Assembly: GCA_965249785.1 (NCBI GenBank)
Contig: CBDFMU010000046.1
Location: 1 to 64,000, forward strand
Length of the DNA stretch: 64,000 nucleotides
Reading direction: 5' to 3'
From: M3007 sp965249785
GTDB taxonomy: Bacteria; Bacteroidota; Bacteroidia; Chitinophagales; Saprospiraceae
A program made the translations under genes and the position numbers. Below, one piece after another: positions 27,921 to 38,051 of this stretch. The notes below the pieces were generated by a model, which saw only the letters and a program-made list of their open reading frames with translations, was not told the origin of the DNA and ran no database searches. The first letter of the stretch is position 1. Each line of letters starts with the position of its first letter.

Positions 27921-28224
27921 CGGTAGGGAGTAAAAAGTTATGGGTGAGGAGGTTAAGCAATTAGCTAATAATCAACCACTGCTAACCGTTTGGTGAATGG
28001 AAAGTAAAATTATGTCAAAGAAAGGTAAAGACTGCCGAAGGGTGAGTGACTTTCTAAATGACTGACGTTAATAAGCCAAAGAATAACGACGCGAGCCATC
28101 TGAGCGCCGGAGAAAAGTTTTCCCCGAAAACTATTTGCCAATATATACCCAGACCGATCTAGTGGCCCCAAGGCCAACCGTATTAATCACGTGTTTTTTT
28201 AGTCCTGAATACCGATTTTAATTA

Positions 28225-28257
28225 CTGTAGCCACTCCTCCCAAGGGGTGGCTTTTTT
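28225..28257 (+). terminator. Intrinsic terminator in gene-free region
   Basis: AGCCACTCC, TCCCAA, GGGGTGGCT, then TTTTTTT. No plus-strand protein gene ends upstream for 4.6 kb, so it probably ends an unannotated transcript. Confidence 0.65.
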
Positions 28258-28519
28258 TATTCCCATCTCCTTTCGGCGGTGAAATCCAGGCATCGACGGA
28301 TGCAAAATGGCTGTTGGCGAGTTCGGTACAACACTTTTACTGCCCGTTCGTCTTTGAGTTACTTTTCAACGGCTATCCCTTATAGAAAAGGCAAAATTGT
28401 AAATGGAACGCAGCGGCATCCTGATTTTTATCAGCATGATAATGGAAACTAGTGCTTTACAAACAATCAGCCTGCATTAATTTGGTAGACTGTAAATTAA
28501 ATTTATGGAGAATGCGACT

Positions 28520-28574
28520 ATTAGAGTATTTTATTAAAACACCTGATAATCAGGTAATTGATCGAATACTCAAA
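28520..28574. repeat. GAGTATT palindrome, copy 2
   Basis: Arms GAGTATT and AATACTC surround a smaller palindrome, ACCTGATAATCAGGT. The right arm shares an exact 19-bp reverse-complement match with 17889-17907. Confidence 0.6.
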
Positions 28575-28694
28575 TCTTCAAATACTCAAAACAACTTAGT
28601 TTACAATGTATTTAGTAGTAGACTTCTAAAAAAATGACTGGCAGACTCCCCTGCTGTCGAAAGACAAACTTTATTGAAAGTTTGATTTGGTTTT

Positions 28695-28728
28695 ACCGCC
28701 CCGACAAAAGTGTCGGTGCTTTTTTTAA
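28695..28728 (+). terminator. Second intrinsic terminator in gene-free region
   Basis: GCCCCGACA, AAAG, TGTCGGTGC, then TTTTTTT (one mismatch in a 9-bp stem). Preceded by two further hairpins (around GCAGACTCCCCTGC and CAAACTTTATTGAAAGTTTG), as in a structured small RNA. Confidence 0.65.
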
Positions 28729-28803
28729 ACATCAAAAATCTGAAATCATCAATCTGCATTCATCAATCAAACCGCGACAATTTTGTCGGCAATTCAACCC
28801 ACC

Positions 28804-29265
28804 TCACAACTTAATTGCCATCCGAATATCTGCGCGGGCATACGGCGTTTCCACCATCGTCACCTCCTGAAAACCCAGGCGACGGTACAAAGCCAGGGCC
28901 GTCTCCAAACGGCGGTTCGATTCTAAAAAAACCTCTCTGGCACCTTGCTGGCACGCCCAGTCCAACGCCGCTTCTCCTAGCTGCTTGCCAATCTGCCGAC
29001 CTTGAAAAGCGTCGTCCACCGCCATTTTAGCCAATTCAAACACGCCATCGCTGACTCGAACCATGGCTACCGTGCCAACAATACTATCCCCAATTTTGGC
29101 CAGCAAAATCTGACCGCCACCGTCCATGATATGCTGTTCCGGGTCGTCCAGTTGTTCCAGATCATGGCTTTCCACCCTGAAATAGCGGGCAATCCAGGCC
29201 ACATTGAGCCGCTTGAAATCGGGTTGATACTGCGATTCATATACAATGATGCTAAGGTCATCCAT
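28804..29265 (-). CDS. GNAT family N-acetyltransferase
   Basis: About 153 residues from the ATG of MDDLSIIVYES; an upstream start would run into the divergent promoter region. GNAT motif A is AKMAVDDAFQGRQIGKQLGE (R/Q-x-x-G-x-G/K pattern binding acetyl-CoA). GGQILLAKIGDSIVGTVAMV and ALALYRRLGFQEV are also typical. Acetylates an unknown small-molecule or protein amine in the cytosol. Divergent from the TIP30-like gene, with a short shared upstream gap. Confidence 0.85.
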   Translation of the reverse strand: MDDLSIIVYESQYQPDFKRLNVAWIARYFRVESHDLEQLDDPEQHIMDGGGQILLAKIGDSIVGTVAMVRVSDGVFELAKMAVDDAFQGRQIGKQLGEAALDWACQQGAREVFLESNRRLETALALYRRLGFQEVTMVETPYARADIRMAIKL

Positions 29266-29312
29266 AATGCCAAAATTTTGCTGATTTTTGTGCAAACATC
29301 GGAATTTACCCT

Positions 29313-29963
29313 ATGCAAAAACAAGGAAAAATTGCCCTGCTCGTCGGAGCGACCGGCCTGGTTGGCAGCGAATTGCTGACGCAATTATTGGTTCATCCAA
29401 ATTATAAAGAAGTGGTCGCCTTGGTGCGCCGCCCGCTCGATCAGAAACATCCTAAACTCCGGCAGGAAATTATTGATTTTGATCAGCTCGATGCCACGAA
29501 GGTGCAGGGCGACGACGTGTTTTCAGCACTGGGCACCACCTTGAAAAAGGCAGGTTCCAAAGACGCACAATACCGGATAGATTGTATGTATCCCGCGCAA
29601 ATCGGACTGTTAGCACGCCAGAATGGTGCAAAACAATACTTGTTAGTGTCGGCTTTGGCGGCAAACGCTGATTCTTCCAATTTCTACCTGCGCACCAAAG
29701 GCGATCTGGAAGGAAAAATTAAGGCATTGAATTTCGATCATTTCGTAACGGCGCGGCCTGCGCTTTTGCTTGGAGACCGGGAGGACGTTCGTTTAGGCGA
29801 AGTCATCGGTGCAGCGATTTCACGACTGTTCAAGCCCATAATACCTCGAAAGTACCAAGCCATCGCCGCCAGTAAAGTGGCCACAGCACTCATTTCCCTG
29901 GCTAATCAGGACTTGCAGGGTTTTCAGATCGTGGAGTCGGATATGTTGCAGAAATACGGATGA
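29313..29963 (+). CDS. NAD(P)-binding oxidoreductase, TIP30/HTATIP2-like
   Basis: A 216-residue Rossmann-fold protein with LLVGATGLVGSELLTQLL (residues 9-26) and a second pattern, GDDVFSALGTTLKKAGSKDAQYRID, found in the HTATIP2/TIP30-like group. YLLVSALAANADSSNFYLRTKGDLE carries the atypical catalytic region. Physiological substrate unknown. Divergent from the GNAT gene. Confidence 0.82.
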   Translation: MQKQGKIALLVGATGLVGSELLTQLLVHPNYKEVVALVRRPLDQKHPKLRQEIIDFDQLDATKVQGDDVFSALGTTLKKAGSKDAQYRIDCMYPAQIGLLARQNGAKQYLLVSALAANADSSNFYLRTKGDLEGKIKALNFDHFVTARPALLLGDREDVRLGEVIGAAISRLFKPIIPRKYQAIAASKVATALISLANQDLQGFQIVESDMLQKYG

Positions 29964-30060
29964 AAAGTTGTTGAGAATGTGGAGGCTGCTGCGCAGGTTG
30001 AGGTTGTTGAGAAAAGTTGAGGCCGCTGCTCCACATTTTTCCGCCACATTCTCCACTAAT
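29964..30060. repeat. GTTGAG/GTGGAG inverted bracket repeat
   Basis: Forward units GTTGAGAATGTGGAGGCTGC and GTTGAGGCCGC face reverse units CCACATTCTCCAC about 40 bp on. A further CCACATTCTCCCC lies at 30242, before the next gene. Confidence 0.55.
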
Positions 30061-30260
30061 TTAACGTGAGTTTGGAAATTAACTCTTTGATTATCAGTTA
30101 AAAATTGATTGTCATGTCGCAATAAAATGGAGACACCTACACAAGCCAAACCCTTAGCGATCTTTTTGGAACCTGTCTTGTGTAGTTTCCTGCTCTTCGT
30201 TGCGGAATGACAAACCTTTTTGGTGAAAAAGCAGAAGAAAACTCCACATTCTCCCCTAAT

Positions 30261-32465
30261 TTACTGCTTCACCACCTTCCCGCTCCGGTTCACTGCGCCC
30301 GCCTGCACCCGCCAGCCGTACAGTCCCGCCTGTGGGAAAGTCGTAGCTGGCAGTTCGAGCAATTGTGCGCCCGCATCCAGCCACACGCTGTTGCGAAGCA
30401 AAATTCTTCCGGTCAAATCCGTCACTTCTACGGTCACCATTTCCGACTGCGCTAACCGGATTGGGATGCGGACGCTGGTAGTGGTTGGGTTAGGTTGAGG
30501 TACGAAAATGGTGGTTTCTTCGATACCAATCGGCTTGGAAGAAACGAATTGCAACGCCAAATTGACTGGATTTTCGTCGGCGGTATATGCTTCGGGACGC
30601 AAGGCACTTTTGGCAGCATCGGTGAGTGCCAAGGCATCGCGGAGCCGCACGGGAACCAGCGTCCGCAAACGAATGGTCAGTAAATCCTCGTCAGGCAGCA
30701 ACAAGGCAGGTTGCGAATTGGACCAGCTCATATTGATTTGTCCCGGCAAGGAAGCACTGTTATCGGATGTCCAGCTGGGTAAAACAGTAGATTCAATCTG
30801 TTGAATATCAATCTTTTGTGCGTCAAAAACCAGGCTGCCCTGCCAACCCAGCCACGCACCCGCTTCCGCCAGGCGGAGGGGAATATCCACCACCGCGCCA
30901 GCGGGCAACTCCATATCCGGCAATAACAAGGTAGCCACCGAACGCTCTTCTGTCGGGGAAGCCACACTGGGCAAGACGCTGCAATTCACGTCGCCGATCT
31001 TGATGCCGTAGAAATCTGCTGGTGCCGTATTGGTCAAAATTTCGCTCCAGGAACGACCTTCGGGAAACAATGTCTGGAAGGGATTGACCGGATTGGGAAA
31101 CACATAACCAGCATTCACAAAACGCCACGATGTATTGGCCGGCAATTTTGGATAAATCCCCAGAATCAATTTTCGTAGTTCTATAATATCTAACGCAGTG
31201 ACGGAATTGCTATGGTTGGCATCGGCGGCGATCACTTTGTACGGCGAACCCAAAGGTTGCAGGCCGAGGATGTGGCGGGAAATCAAGACCAAATCGAAAG
31301 TAGTCACTCCATTGAGCGGATTATCGTCTTTCAAGGCAAAAAACGTCGTAGTAGCCGTGGTCAATTGCGGGGCCGCTAACAACACACAACCGCTACTGTC
31401 GGTTGCTCCATTGCCAAAAATCGGGATGGGTGGAAAGTCTGGATTGCCGCCCTGCACCGCATAAGTCACCTCATCAATGCCTTGCCCGCTGCAAAAATGC
31501 TTGGCACATACCTCCGAGACCGTAGGCAGCGGTGGCGCACAAACCGCAGCACTGTCCTGCACGATTACGTACATGCGGCAAATTCCCACGAGCCCCGCCT
31601 TGTCTTTTACCCATAATTCCAGCAGGTGAAAACCCAACTGGTCACAGTTAAAAGTGATGCTGTGCAGCGTATTACCCGCACTATCCACCGGGAACCCCGT
31701 GCCTGTGGCGTCCTCGCGGAGGCTAAACAGTAGCTGATCAGTGGGCGTATAATTGTCGGCGGCATCCACCAGCAAGTCGGACAAAGTGAGTTGGATGGTA
31801 CCGGGCGGCACCAGTTGCACATTCCTTCCAGGCTGGCAATTGACCACCGGAAGCCCGCAATCGCGCACCGTAAAATCATAGGCGCACACGCTGACGATGC
31901 CGTGTTGCTCCATGCGCCACTCGATGCGGTGGTTGCCGGGCGGCAGCATGGGATTAATCGTGTCCTGAAAGCCGGTTCCCCGAAACCAGCGCACACGGGC
32001 AACCAAGGTATCATCGCTGGCGGTTTGTTCCAGGCCGAAGCGATATTTCGCGGAATCCGCGCCGGGATGTGCATCGAAGATGCGCAGGTTGCCTCCCATA
32101 TAGCCAGGATTAGCAGCATTGCCATAGCTAACATTACCGGCTGGCGGCAGGTCGTTGCTGGTCACGACTGTTTCGCGGACACCATCACCGTCCAGGTCTA
32201 AAAACAGGACAAAAGAGACGATAATACTATCCGTCCCACAAGTATCCAGCACAAATAAGGGCAGATCAACGCTGCCTTCCGACACATTATGGCTACTGTA
32301 CAGGGAATCGTACCAGTAAGTCTGGTTCCAAAACGACGTGTTATTCGATGACTCATCGCAGATCGTGATGGAGTCGGTAGGGCAATTTACGACGCTCGCA
32401 CACTGCGCATTTAGGGAAACGTGAAAGAGACCGAAAGCAAAAAGAAGGAGTAGCAGCTTGTGCAT
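30261..32465 (-). CDS. T9SS surface/secreted protein with dockerin-like and cohesin-like modules
   Basis: A 734-residue protein with a signal peptide (KLLLLLFAFGLFHVSLNAQ). The middle holds Cys-rich segments. Around residues 400-480, DNPLNGVTTFDLVLISRHIL, then AADANHSNSVTALDIIELRK, form two calcium-loop-like dockerin repeats. A beta-sandwich resembling cohesin follows, and the C-terminus ends in a T9SS type A-like domain (IFVPQPNPTTTSVRIPIRLA). Almost the same dockerin-like block occurs in the giant protein at 44-49 kb. It is probably exported and anchored or released by T9SS; a role in surface complexes is inference. Confidence 0.82.
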   Translation of the reverse strand: MHKLLLLLFAFGLFHVSLNAQCASVVNCPTDSITICDESSNNTSFWNQTYWYDSLYSSHNVSEGSVDLPLFVLDTCGTDSIIVSFVLFLDLDGDGVRETVVTSNDLPPAGNVSYGNAANPGYMGGNLRIFDAHPGADSAKYRFGLEQTASDDTLVARVRWFRGTGFQDTINPMLPPGNHRIEWRMEQHGIVSVCAYDFTVRDCGLPVVNCQPGRNVQLVPPGTIQLTLSDLLVDAADNYTPTDQLLFSLREDATGTGFPVDSAGNTLHSITFNCDQLGFHLLELWVKDKAGLVGICRMYVIVQDSAAVCAPPLPTVSEVCAKHFCSGQGIDEVTYAVQGGNPDFPPIPIFGNGATDSSGCVLLAAPQLTTATTTFFALKDDNPLNGVTTFDLVLISRHILGLQPLGSPYKVIAADANHSNSVTALDIIELRKLILGIYPKLPANTSWRFVNAGYVFPNPVNPFQTLFPEGRSWSEILTNTAPADFYGIKIGDVNCSVLPSVASPTEERSVATLLLPDMELPAGAVVDIPLRLAEAGAWLGWQGSLVFDAQKIDIQQIESTVLPSWTSDNSASLPGQINMSWSNSQPALLLPDEDLLTIRLRTLVPVRLRDALALTDAAKSALRPEAYTADENPVNLALQFVSSKPIGIEETTIFVPQPNPTTTSVRIPIRLAQSEMVTVEVTDLTGRILLRNSVWLDAGAQLLELPATTFPQAGLYGWRVQAGAVNRSGKVVKQ

Positions 32466-32909
32466 GGGAACAGCGATTATGAAGTTGATAATAGATTAAT
32501 TATCAACGGAAAAGAAGATTACAGAGATCATGACGACCGGGCTTATCCAGTCTGTCAAAGTACGCCTATCATACGTAAACAATGGGAGTTCGGTTTTTGC
32601 CCGTTTACATCTAGCAGGCAAAGGCAGGGAAAAACAGGCGGTCCGGATCAGTCAAATATCCGAAGGCGGGACTTTCATGTGATTATATATTCTAATGGAT
32701 TAAACCGGCGGGGGCACTCATTTCATGCTGCAATGTATCGGTCGAGTACGGCAAGTAGTATGCTCGGAATATGCCAGATTTTGACATAGGGTGATTTGGT
32801 GGGACTTAACCATCTACAAGCAGGCGAAAGAAATTGTTAGAAAAAAATGTGGAATCGTACCGTCTTGCCAAATATTCTCCATTTTTGCCTGTCGTAAACT
32901 ACCTGCCAA
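32466..32909. other. 444-bp gap, nothing recognised
   Basis: Divergent gap between the T9SS protein and the TIR-CHAT gene. No open frame with family features, no clear terminator, no TAnnTTTG box in a good position and none of the window's repeat families. Confidence 0.5.
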
Positions 32910-35900
32910 ATGTCCCAACCATCGGTCTTTATTTCCCACGCTTCCAACGACGATATTTTCGTCAAATCTCTCCGCCAAACCCTCGAAAAATCCGGGGCTA
33001 AGGTCTGGGCCGACAGCCGCCAACTGATCGCTGGAGACGTGCTGCAAGACGAAATCCTGCAAGCCATCACTGTCCACGATTATTTCTTCATCGTCGTTTC
33101 GCCCCATACTTTTGAGTCGGAATGGGTGAAAAAAGAACTGGAATTTGCCAAATCCTTTGGCAACAAACGCATCGTTACCCTGCTGCTCGACGGGCAGTCC
33201 ATCGGCGCACTCAGCTGGATGTTCGAGGAAAAGCCCCTCGCCATCCAAGTCTCTACTGCGCCTGGTGGCTTGCAACAAGCCCTGCCAGAGATCCTCGCTG
33301 CGCTAAAATTGCGCCTGCCCGATGATGCCGAACCCACGACGCAGCCGCCCGAACCGAAGGTCAATGATCTCCTGCTGGTGCTCGAAAATCCTATGCTTTA
33401 CACCGAGGGCGGTCTGCGACGCGGTCAGGCCAGGGCGCATTTCGAAATACATCCTGCCGATGCTGAGAAATGGGAAACGGACACTTTTAATTTTATTTGC
33501 CCGCTCGGCCCCATCGAAGCGGGGCGCATGAAGTGGTACATCGAGGACTATCCACAGGCTCCTTTTTTGGAAAAAATACTCGACCGGGGCGCAGAACTCG
33601 AGCGGGAAATGGCCAAATGGGGCAAGCAGCTATTCGATGCGCTGACCGATGTGCCCGCCGCCCGCGAAATGTTTTGGGAATGGAGAGGCGAACAAGTCCA
33701 CGAGCGGCGATTTTCGGTAAAATTCAATTTTTTCAACGAAAAAGACCTGCCCGCCGACCAGCAGGAAGCCGTCAGCCTGCTCATGGCCACGCCCTGGGAA
33801 ATCCTGCACGACGGCCAGGCCTATCTTTTTCAGGGTAAAAAACCCGTGCGCGTCCGGCGGCAACTGCCGAATAAAGGCCGAAAGATCAAAATCGAACTGC
33901 AAAACAAACTCCGTATTCTGCTGCTCAGCCCGCGCCCGGTGGACGATAGCGCAGGCTATATTGACCACCGCGTGGCCCCGAAAGCCCTGCTGGCGGCCAC
34001 GGAAATGCTGGGCGACCGCGCCGAACTCACGCTGCTCACCGAGCCTACTTTTTCCGCGATGTGTGCGGCCATTGATAAGGCCGAGAAAGCGGGCCAGCCC
34101 TTTTCGGTGGTGCATTTTGATGGACACGGCGTGTTCGATGCGCACCGTGGGCTGGGGGCACTCTGCTTCGAGAGCAACGAGCCGGGGGAGCAGCGCAAAC
34201 TGGAAGGCCGCAAAACCCACCTCGTGTATGCCGACGAATTGCTGGCCGCCCTGCGCGACTACCGCATTCCGTTCTTTTTTCTGGATGCCTGCCAGTCGGC
34301 GGTGACCGACAAAAACCCGACTGCCTCGGTAGCGGCCACGCTGCTCGAAACCGGCGTCGCCTCGGTCGCCGCCATGTCGTATAGCGTGCTGGTCAAGACT
34401 GCCGAAGATTTGCCAAAGCCTTCTACGCGGAACTGGCGCGGGGTGCCCGCATTGGCTCGGCCATGCTGGCGGGGCAGCGCGCCCTCCACGATCAGCCCGT
34501 GCGGGCGGATCTGCCCGAAGGCGAAAAACTCCGCCTGCAAGACTGGTTCGTGCCCGTCCTGTTTCAGGAAGAAAAAGACCCGCAACTCGTCAAACACCTG
34601 CCCGGCAAAGCCACCCAGCAACTGGCCGCCGACCAGCGCAAAGCCAGCGCGGGTTTCACACCCGAAGAACCTAATCACGGCTTCATTGGTCGCCGCCTCG
34701 AACTGCTGGCCCTCGAACGCCTGCTGCTGCTCGAACCCTACGCCGTGCTGGTCGGGCAGGGCGGCGCGGGCAAGACCACCCTGGCCACCGAACTGGCCCG
34801 CTGGATGCTGCGCACCGGGCGTTTCGAGCGATTAGCCTTCGTCTCTTTTGAGGGTTTGAGTGATACCCGCTCCGCCCTTGATTCGCTGGGCAGACAACTG
34901 GACGGCCCCGATTTTTCGGTGGCGAAGTATAAAGACGAGGAAGAGGCCATGCTGGTGCTGGATCGCAGATTGCGCGAATTTTCGACGCTGATCGTGCTGG
35001 ATAATCTCGAAAGCATAGCCCCCCCCAGCCCCCCCGTAGAGGGGGGGAGTGCCGACGCACTGCTCGGGCGTAGAGCCCATCGAAAAGTTCATGGCCTTTT
35101 TTGCTCGCCTGCAAAAAAGCAGCAAGAGCACCCGCCTGCTGCTCACCACCCGCGAAGCACTACCGGCTCCTTTTAATATTGGCAGAAACACCCGGCGGCT
35201 TGGCCCACTCTCCGAACACGATGCCCTGCACCTGATTGCCGGTGTGCGGGACAAGGCAGGCTACTCCGCCAAAAGCCTGAACGTGGAGGATTTGGATAAA
35301 GAATTTGGCGATCTGGCCCGCTCGGTGAATTACCATGCCCGCGCCCTGACCCTGCTGGCCCAACTGATCTCGGAGCGCGGCGACGAACTGCCAGATTTGA
35401 ATGCCGACCTCAGTCATCTTATGGCTGAATTAGAACGAAAAAGCCCCGGCGAGCGGGAAAACAGCCTGTTTGCCAGTTTGGAATTGTCGCTGCGGAAATT
35501 GTCTCCAGAGGTACGGACGGTGGTGGATGCGCTGGCGGTGTATCATGGTGGGGCGGACGTATGGACTTGGTCGCAAGTAGTCGGAATGTGAACAACAAGC
35601 CTCTTATGATGCTGGGTTTGCTTTGATAGAGGTTGGCTTGGCGGAATATCTCTGTGATAAATTCCCCTATTATTTCAAAATAGACCCCGCTCTACCTGCC
35701 TACCTCAGCCGTTTGACTCCTCCCGAACTCCTGGAAGAGCGGCGGCAGCGATGGGTGGAAAGTATGGTGGCTTTGAGTAAATTTTTTACCAGCAACAAAG
35801 ACAAGGATATGCAACTTTCCAGCGATCTCAGCCGCTTGGCCGAAGCTAACCTGCTGACGATGCTGGCGCAGTTGGAAAAACAAGCCGGGCCGGAGCAAAT

Positions 35901-37302
35901 TGTGGATACTGCACATAACAATAGAAAGCCTTTTTGCTAATTTGGGTCGTCCGCAGGTGTGCTGTTTGCCCAAAAAACCAGAGAAAAAGCCGCTGCCGGG
36001 ATAAGTGCATGGAGCCATGCGCAATTTATACACAAAGATGCGATGGTAGATCGGCTTTTGGAACAGGGTAATTTAAATGCCGCTTATCAATTGGCCAAAG
36101 AAACTTGGGAGCAATGCGAGCAGGACGGGTAAAGCATGCTTACATCCGAAGCGGCTTATGACAGTGCCGATGGCCCATTTTACGATTGGGTAGGAGTATT
36201 GAATAGTGGTGGGACAACCGGAACAAGCCCTGCCCCTTTTGGAGGAAGTCCGGCAACGATTTTCGGTCTTGGGCGAGGCAGGCTATACAGCTGCACCAGA
36301 GATGGTGTCTAATTGTCTAATGGAAATGGGAAATTGTTTTTTAGCATTGGGACAATATGATGCTGCTGCTAAACAGTATGAAACGGGGATCGAACTATAC
36401 GAAAAAGAAGGGAAATTTCGAAATATTGCTGCTGGAAAGGTTCAATTAGCCTCCGTCCGAAGAGAGCAGAAAAATTATCCCGAAGCCTTGCGCCTGTTGA
36501 TCGAAGCCAAAGATATTTTTGAACAGTATCGTGAACCTGGATCAATAGCGATCATCTGGCACCGAATCGGCATGGTGCATGGGCAAGATGACCCAAAATT
36601 ATTTAGCAGCGGAAAAAGCCTACCAGGAATCGCTGGCGATTAAAATTCGGGAGAAAAGATAAAGTAGGAGAAGCAGCCTCACTTAATGAGCTGGGGTAAT
36701 TTATATGGTGACAATGGACAAGAGTAGAAGATGCCGTACGCATATATGAAGCGATCAGCTACCATTCACATCGCTACATTGGGAGACTTGCGTTATGAAG
36801 GTTACTGGTCAGGAGTAATCTTGCTTCCACCCTGCATCCAACTCCGCCGTCCCGCCGAAGCCAGGAACTCAACTGTTGCGGGCGATTGTATGTAATTTCC
36901 AATTTGGTCATGCAGCTGAGCCGTGGCTAAGTTATGGACCATCCTCTATAACCTCGAAAGCGCCGAAGACAACCTACTCGCTGCTGCCCTCGCCCGCCAA
37001 AAAGCCATGCAAGCCTATGCAATGCCTACCGTAAAGATGGTGGGGAAAGCCGGGGGAATCAGTTTAATCTTAATTATGGCAACTGCGCAGGCTTTGCAGT
37101 CGGGAGGGGTAAAGTGAACTTGGTAGAGCATATCTGGAAAATCTATACTGCGAGCAAGATTATTCTGCTGCTATAAAAGTCGCGCTGCTCCGTGCCCTAC
37201 TTGCTCTGCTACGTGGCAGCCGTGACTCGGCCCTGGTGGATGACCCGGAACTGAACTACATGGATGCGGTGGACTTGCGGATGGTGTTTTTTGGGGAGTG
37301 AA
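32910..37302 (+). pseudogene. TIR - CHAT - STAND NTPase - TPR conflict protein, 3' half broken by many frameshifts
   Basis: A single gene of about 1460 codons. The first 500 codons are intact: a TIR domain (residues 1-140; VFISHASNDD, catalytic-type E76 in SEWVKKE), a linker domain, then a CHAT caspase-like protease with H406 in FDGHG and C461 in FLDACQSA. Next, in shifted frames, come a STAND/NB-ARC NTPase (P-loop GQGGAGKTTLA, Walker B TLIVLDNLE, LLLTTRE) and TPRs to a final LRALLALLRGSRDSALVDD. Breaks: a missing T near 34410, a repeat-linked shift at 35.03-35.06 kb, an extra A near 35585, further ones near 35.92 and 35.95 kb, and many between 36.1 and 37.2 kb. This density far exceeds other genes here, suggesting decay, though bad sequence is possible. 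Inference: an abortive-infection sensor with two effectors. Confidence 0.78.
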
Positions 37303-37336
37303 TGGCATTCGCAGCAAACTATCCTCCATTTATGTT

Positions 37337-37344
37337 TACTTTTG
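37337..37344 (+). promoter_or_regulatory. Candidate -7 box for the VapBC-like pair
   Basis: TACTTTTG matches TAnnTTTG and lies 16 bp before the antitoxin ATG, which implies a very short leader. Confidence 0.35.
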
Positions 37345-37360
37345 AGCAAAATTTCCAGGT

Positions 37361-37576
37361 ATGCGCCAAGTCATTTTAAATATTGATGAAAATCGCTATA
37401 TGCTTTTTCTGCAGTTTTTACAGACGCTGCAGTATGTGCAGGTGGTACGGGCGGAAGGGACGTTGCCAAATAATCAGCAGCCAAAACCACGCTACGATTT
37501 CTCTGATCTGACAGGTCAATTAGAATGGAAAGGTGATGCTATCGCCGAACAACGCCGTTTGAGAAATGAATGGTAA
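37361..37576 (+). CDS. Antitoxin of a type II (VapBC-like) pair
   Basis: A 71-residue protein. An N-terminal beta-hairpin-like stretch (RQVILNIDENRYMLFLQFLQTLQYVQVV) could dimerise and bind DNA. A charged, proline-containing tail (YDFSDLTGQLEWKGD) is of the type that wraps the toxin. The last codons overlap the PIN gene by 11 bp, as usual for co-translated antitoxin-toxin pairs. The role is inferred from position and size. Confidence 0.68.
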   Translation: MRQVILNIDENRYMLFLQFLQTLQYVQVVRAEGTLPNNQQPKPRYDFSDLTGQLEWKGDAIAEQRRLRNEW

Positions 37577-37940
37577 TTTCCTGCTCGACACGAACGCTGT
37601 GGTGGCACTGCTAAACGGACACGTCGGTTTGTCCAACTTACTTGCGCAAGCGAACTGGATAGGGATTTCTATTATTACCGAATTTGAATTTCTGTCTTTC
37701 CCCAACCTTTCTACTAATGATGAAGTGCTGTTTCAGCAATTCAAAACTCGGGTAGAAGTGCTGGGACTTACGGCAAATGATGCTGACTTGCTGAAAGAAG
37801 TGATAGATATTCGGCGTACCTACAAGGTAAAATTGCCGGATGCCATCATCGCTGCATCAGCGATTACACGTAGTGCGACTCTGCTGAGTAACGACGCAGG
37901 ATTTTCAAAAATATCTAAACTGCTAGCGCAGACATTTTGA
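37566..37940 (+). CDS. PIN domain toxin, VapC-like
   Basis: A 124-residue PIN-domain ribonuclease. The conserved acidic residues appear in order: D in LLDTNAVVALL, E in IITEFEFLS, D in KLPDAIIAASA and D in LLSNDAGF; they bind Mg2+ for RNA cleavage. Toxin of the pair with the preceding gene. A strong terminator follows at once. It lies directly behind the broken TIR-CHAT gene, in a defence-rich stretch. Confidence 0.88.
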   Translation: MNGNFLLDTNAVVALLNGHVGLSNLLAQANWIGISIITEFEFLSFPNLSTNDEVLFQQFKTRVEVLGLTANDADLLKEVIDIRRTYKVKLPDAIIAASAITRSATLLSNDAGFSKISKLLAQTF

Positions 37941-37956
37941 GTCATTCCTCTAATAG

Positions 37957-38002
37957 AAAAGGCGGTAATTGATAGCCACGAGCTACCAATTACCGCCTTT
38001 TT
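37957..38002. terminator. Bidirectional intrinsic terminator between vapC-like and sucD
   Basis: AAAAGGCGGTAATTG pairs with CAATTACCGCCTTTTT around a 15-nt loop. A on one side and T on the other let it stop transcripts from both convergent genes. Confidence 0.88.
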
Positions 38003-38030
38003 ATATTGTGGGTCGGGCGACCGCGAGTTC

Positions 38031-38051
38031 GGGCGACCGCAAGGGTCGCCC
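38031..38051. repeat. GGGCGACC hairpin repeat
   Basis: GGGCGACC, GCAA, GGGTCGCCC forms a perfect tetraloop hairpin ending at the sucD stop. A partial copy (GGGCGACCGCGAGTTC) precedes it. Similar REP-like hairpins are common in Bacteroidota. Confidence 0.6.

Larger units (their letters stand above)
27921..28803. other. 883-bp gene-free region with two intrinsic terminators
   Basis: No convincing protein gene on either strand; two short open frames (28452-28637, 28634-28870) lack family features. Two plus-strand terminators and a palindrome are listed separately. The arrangement suggests one or two short non-coding RNAs read on the plus strand. Confidence 0.5.

Noticed and set aside
28452..28870. 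Two small open frames in the gene-free region
   Set aside because: They cross a palindrome and a strong terminator and have no recognisable features.
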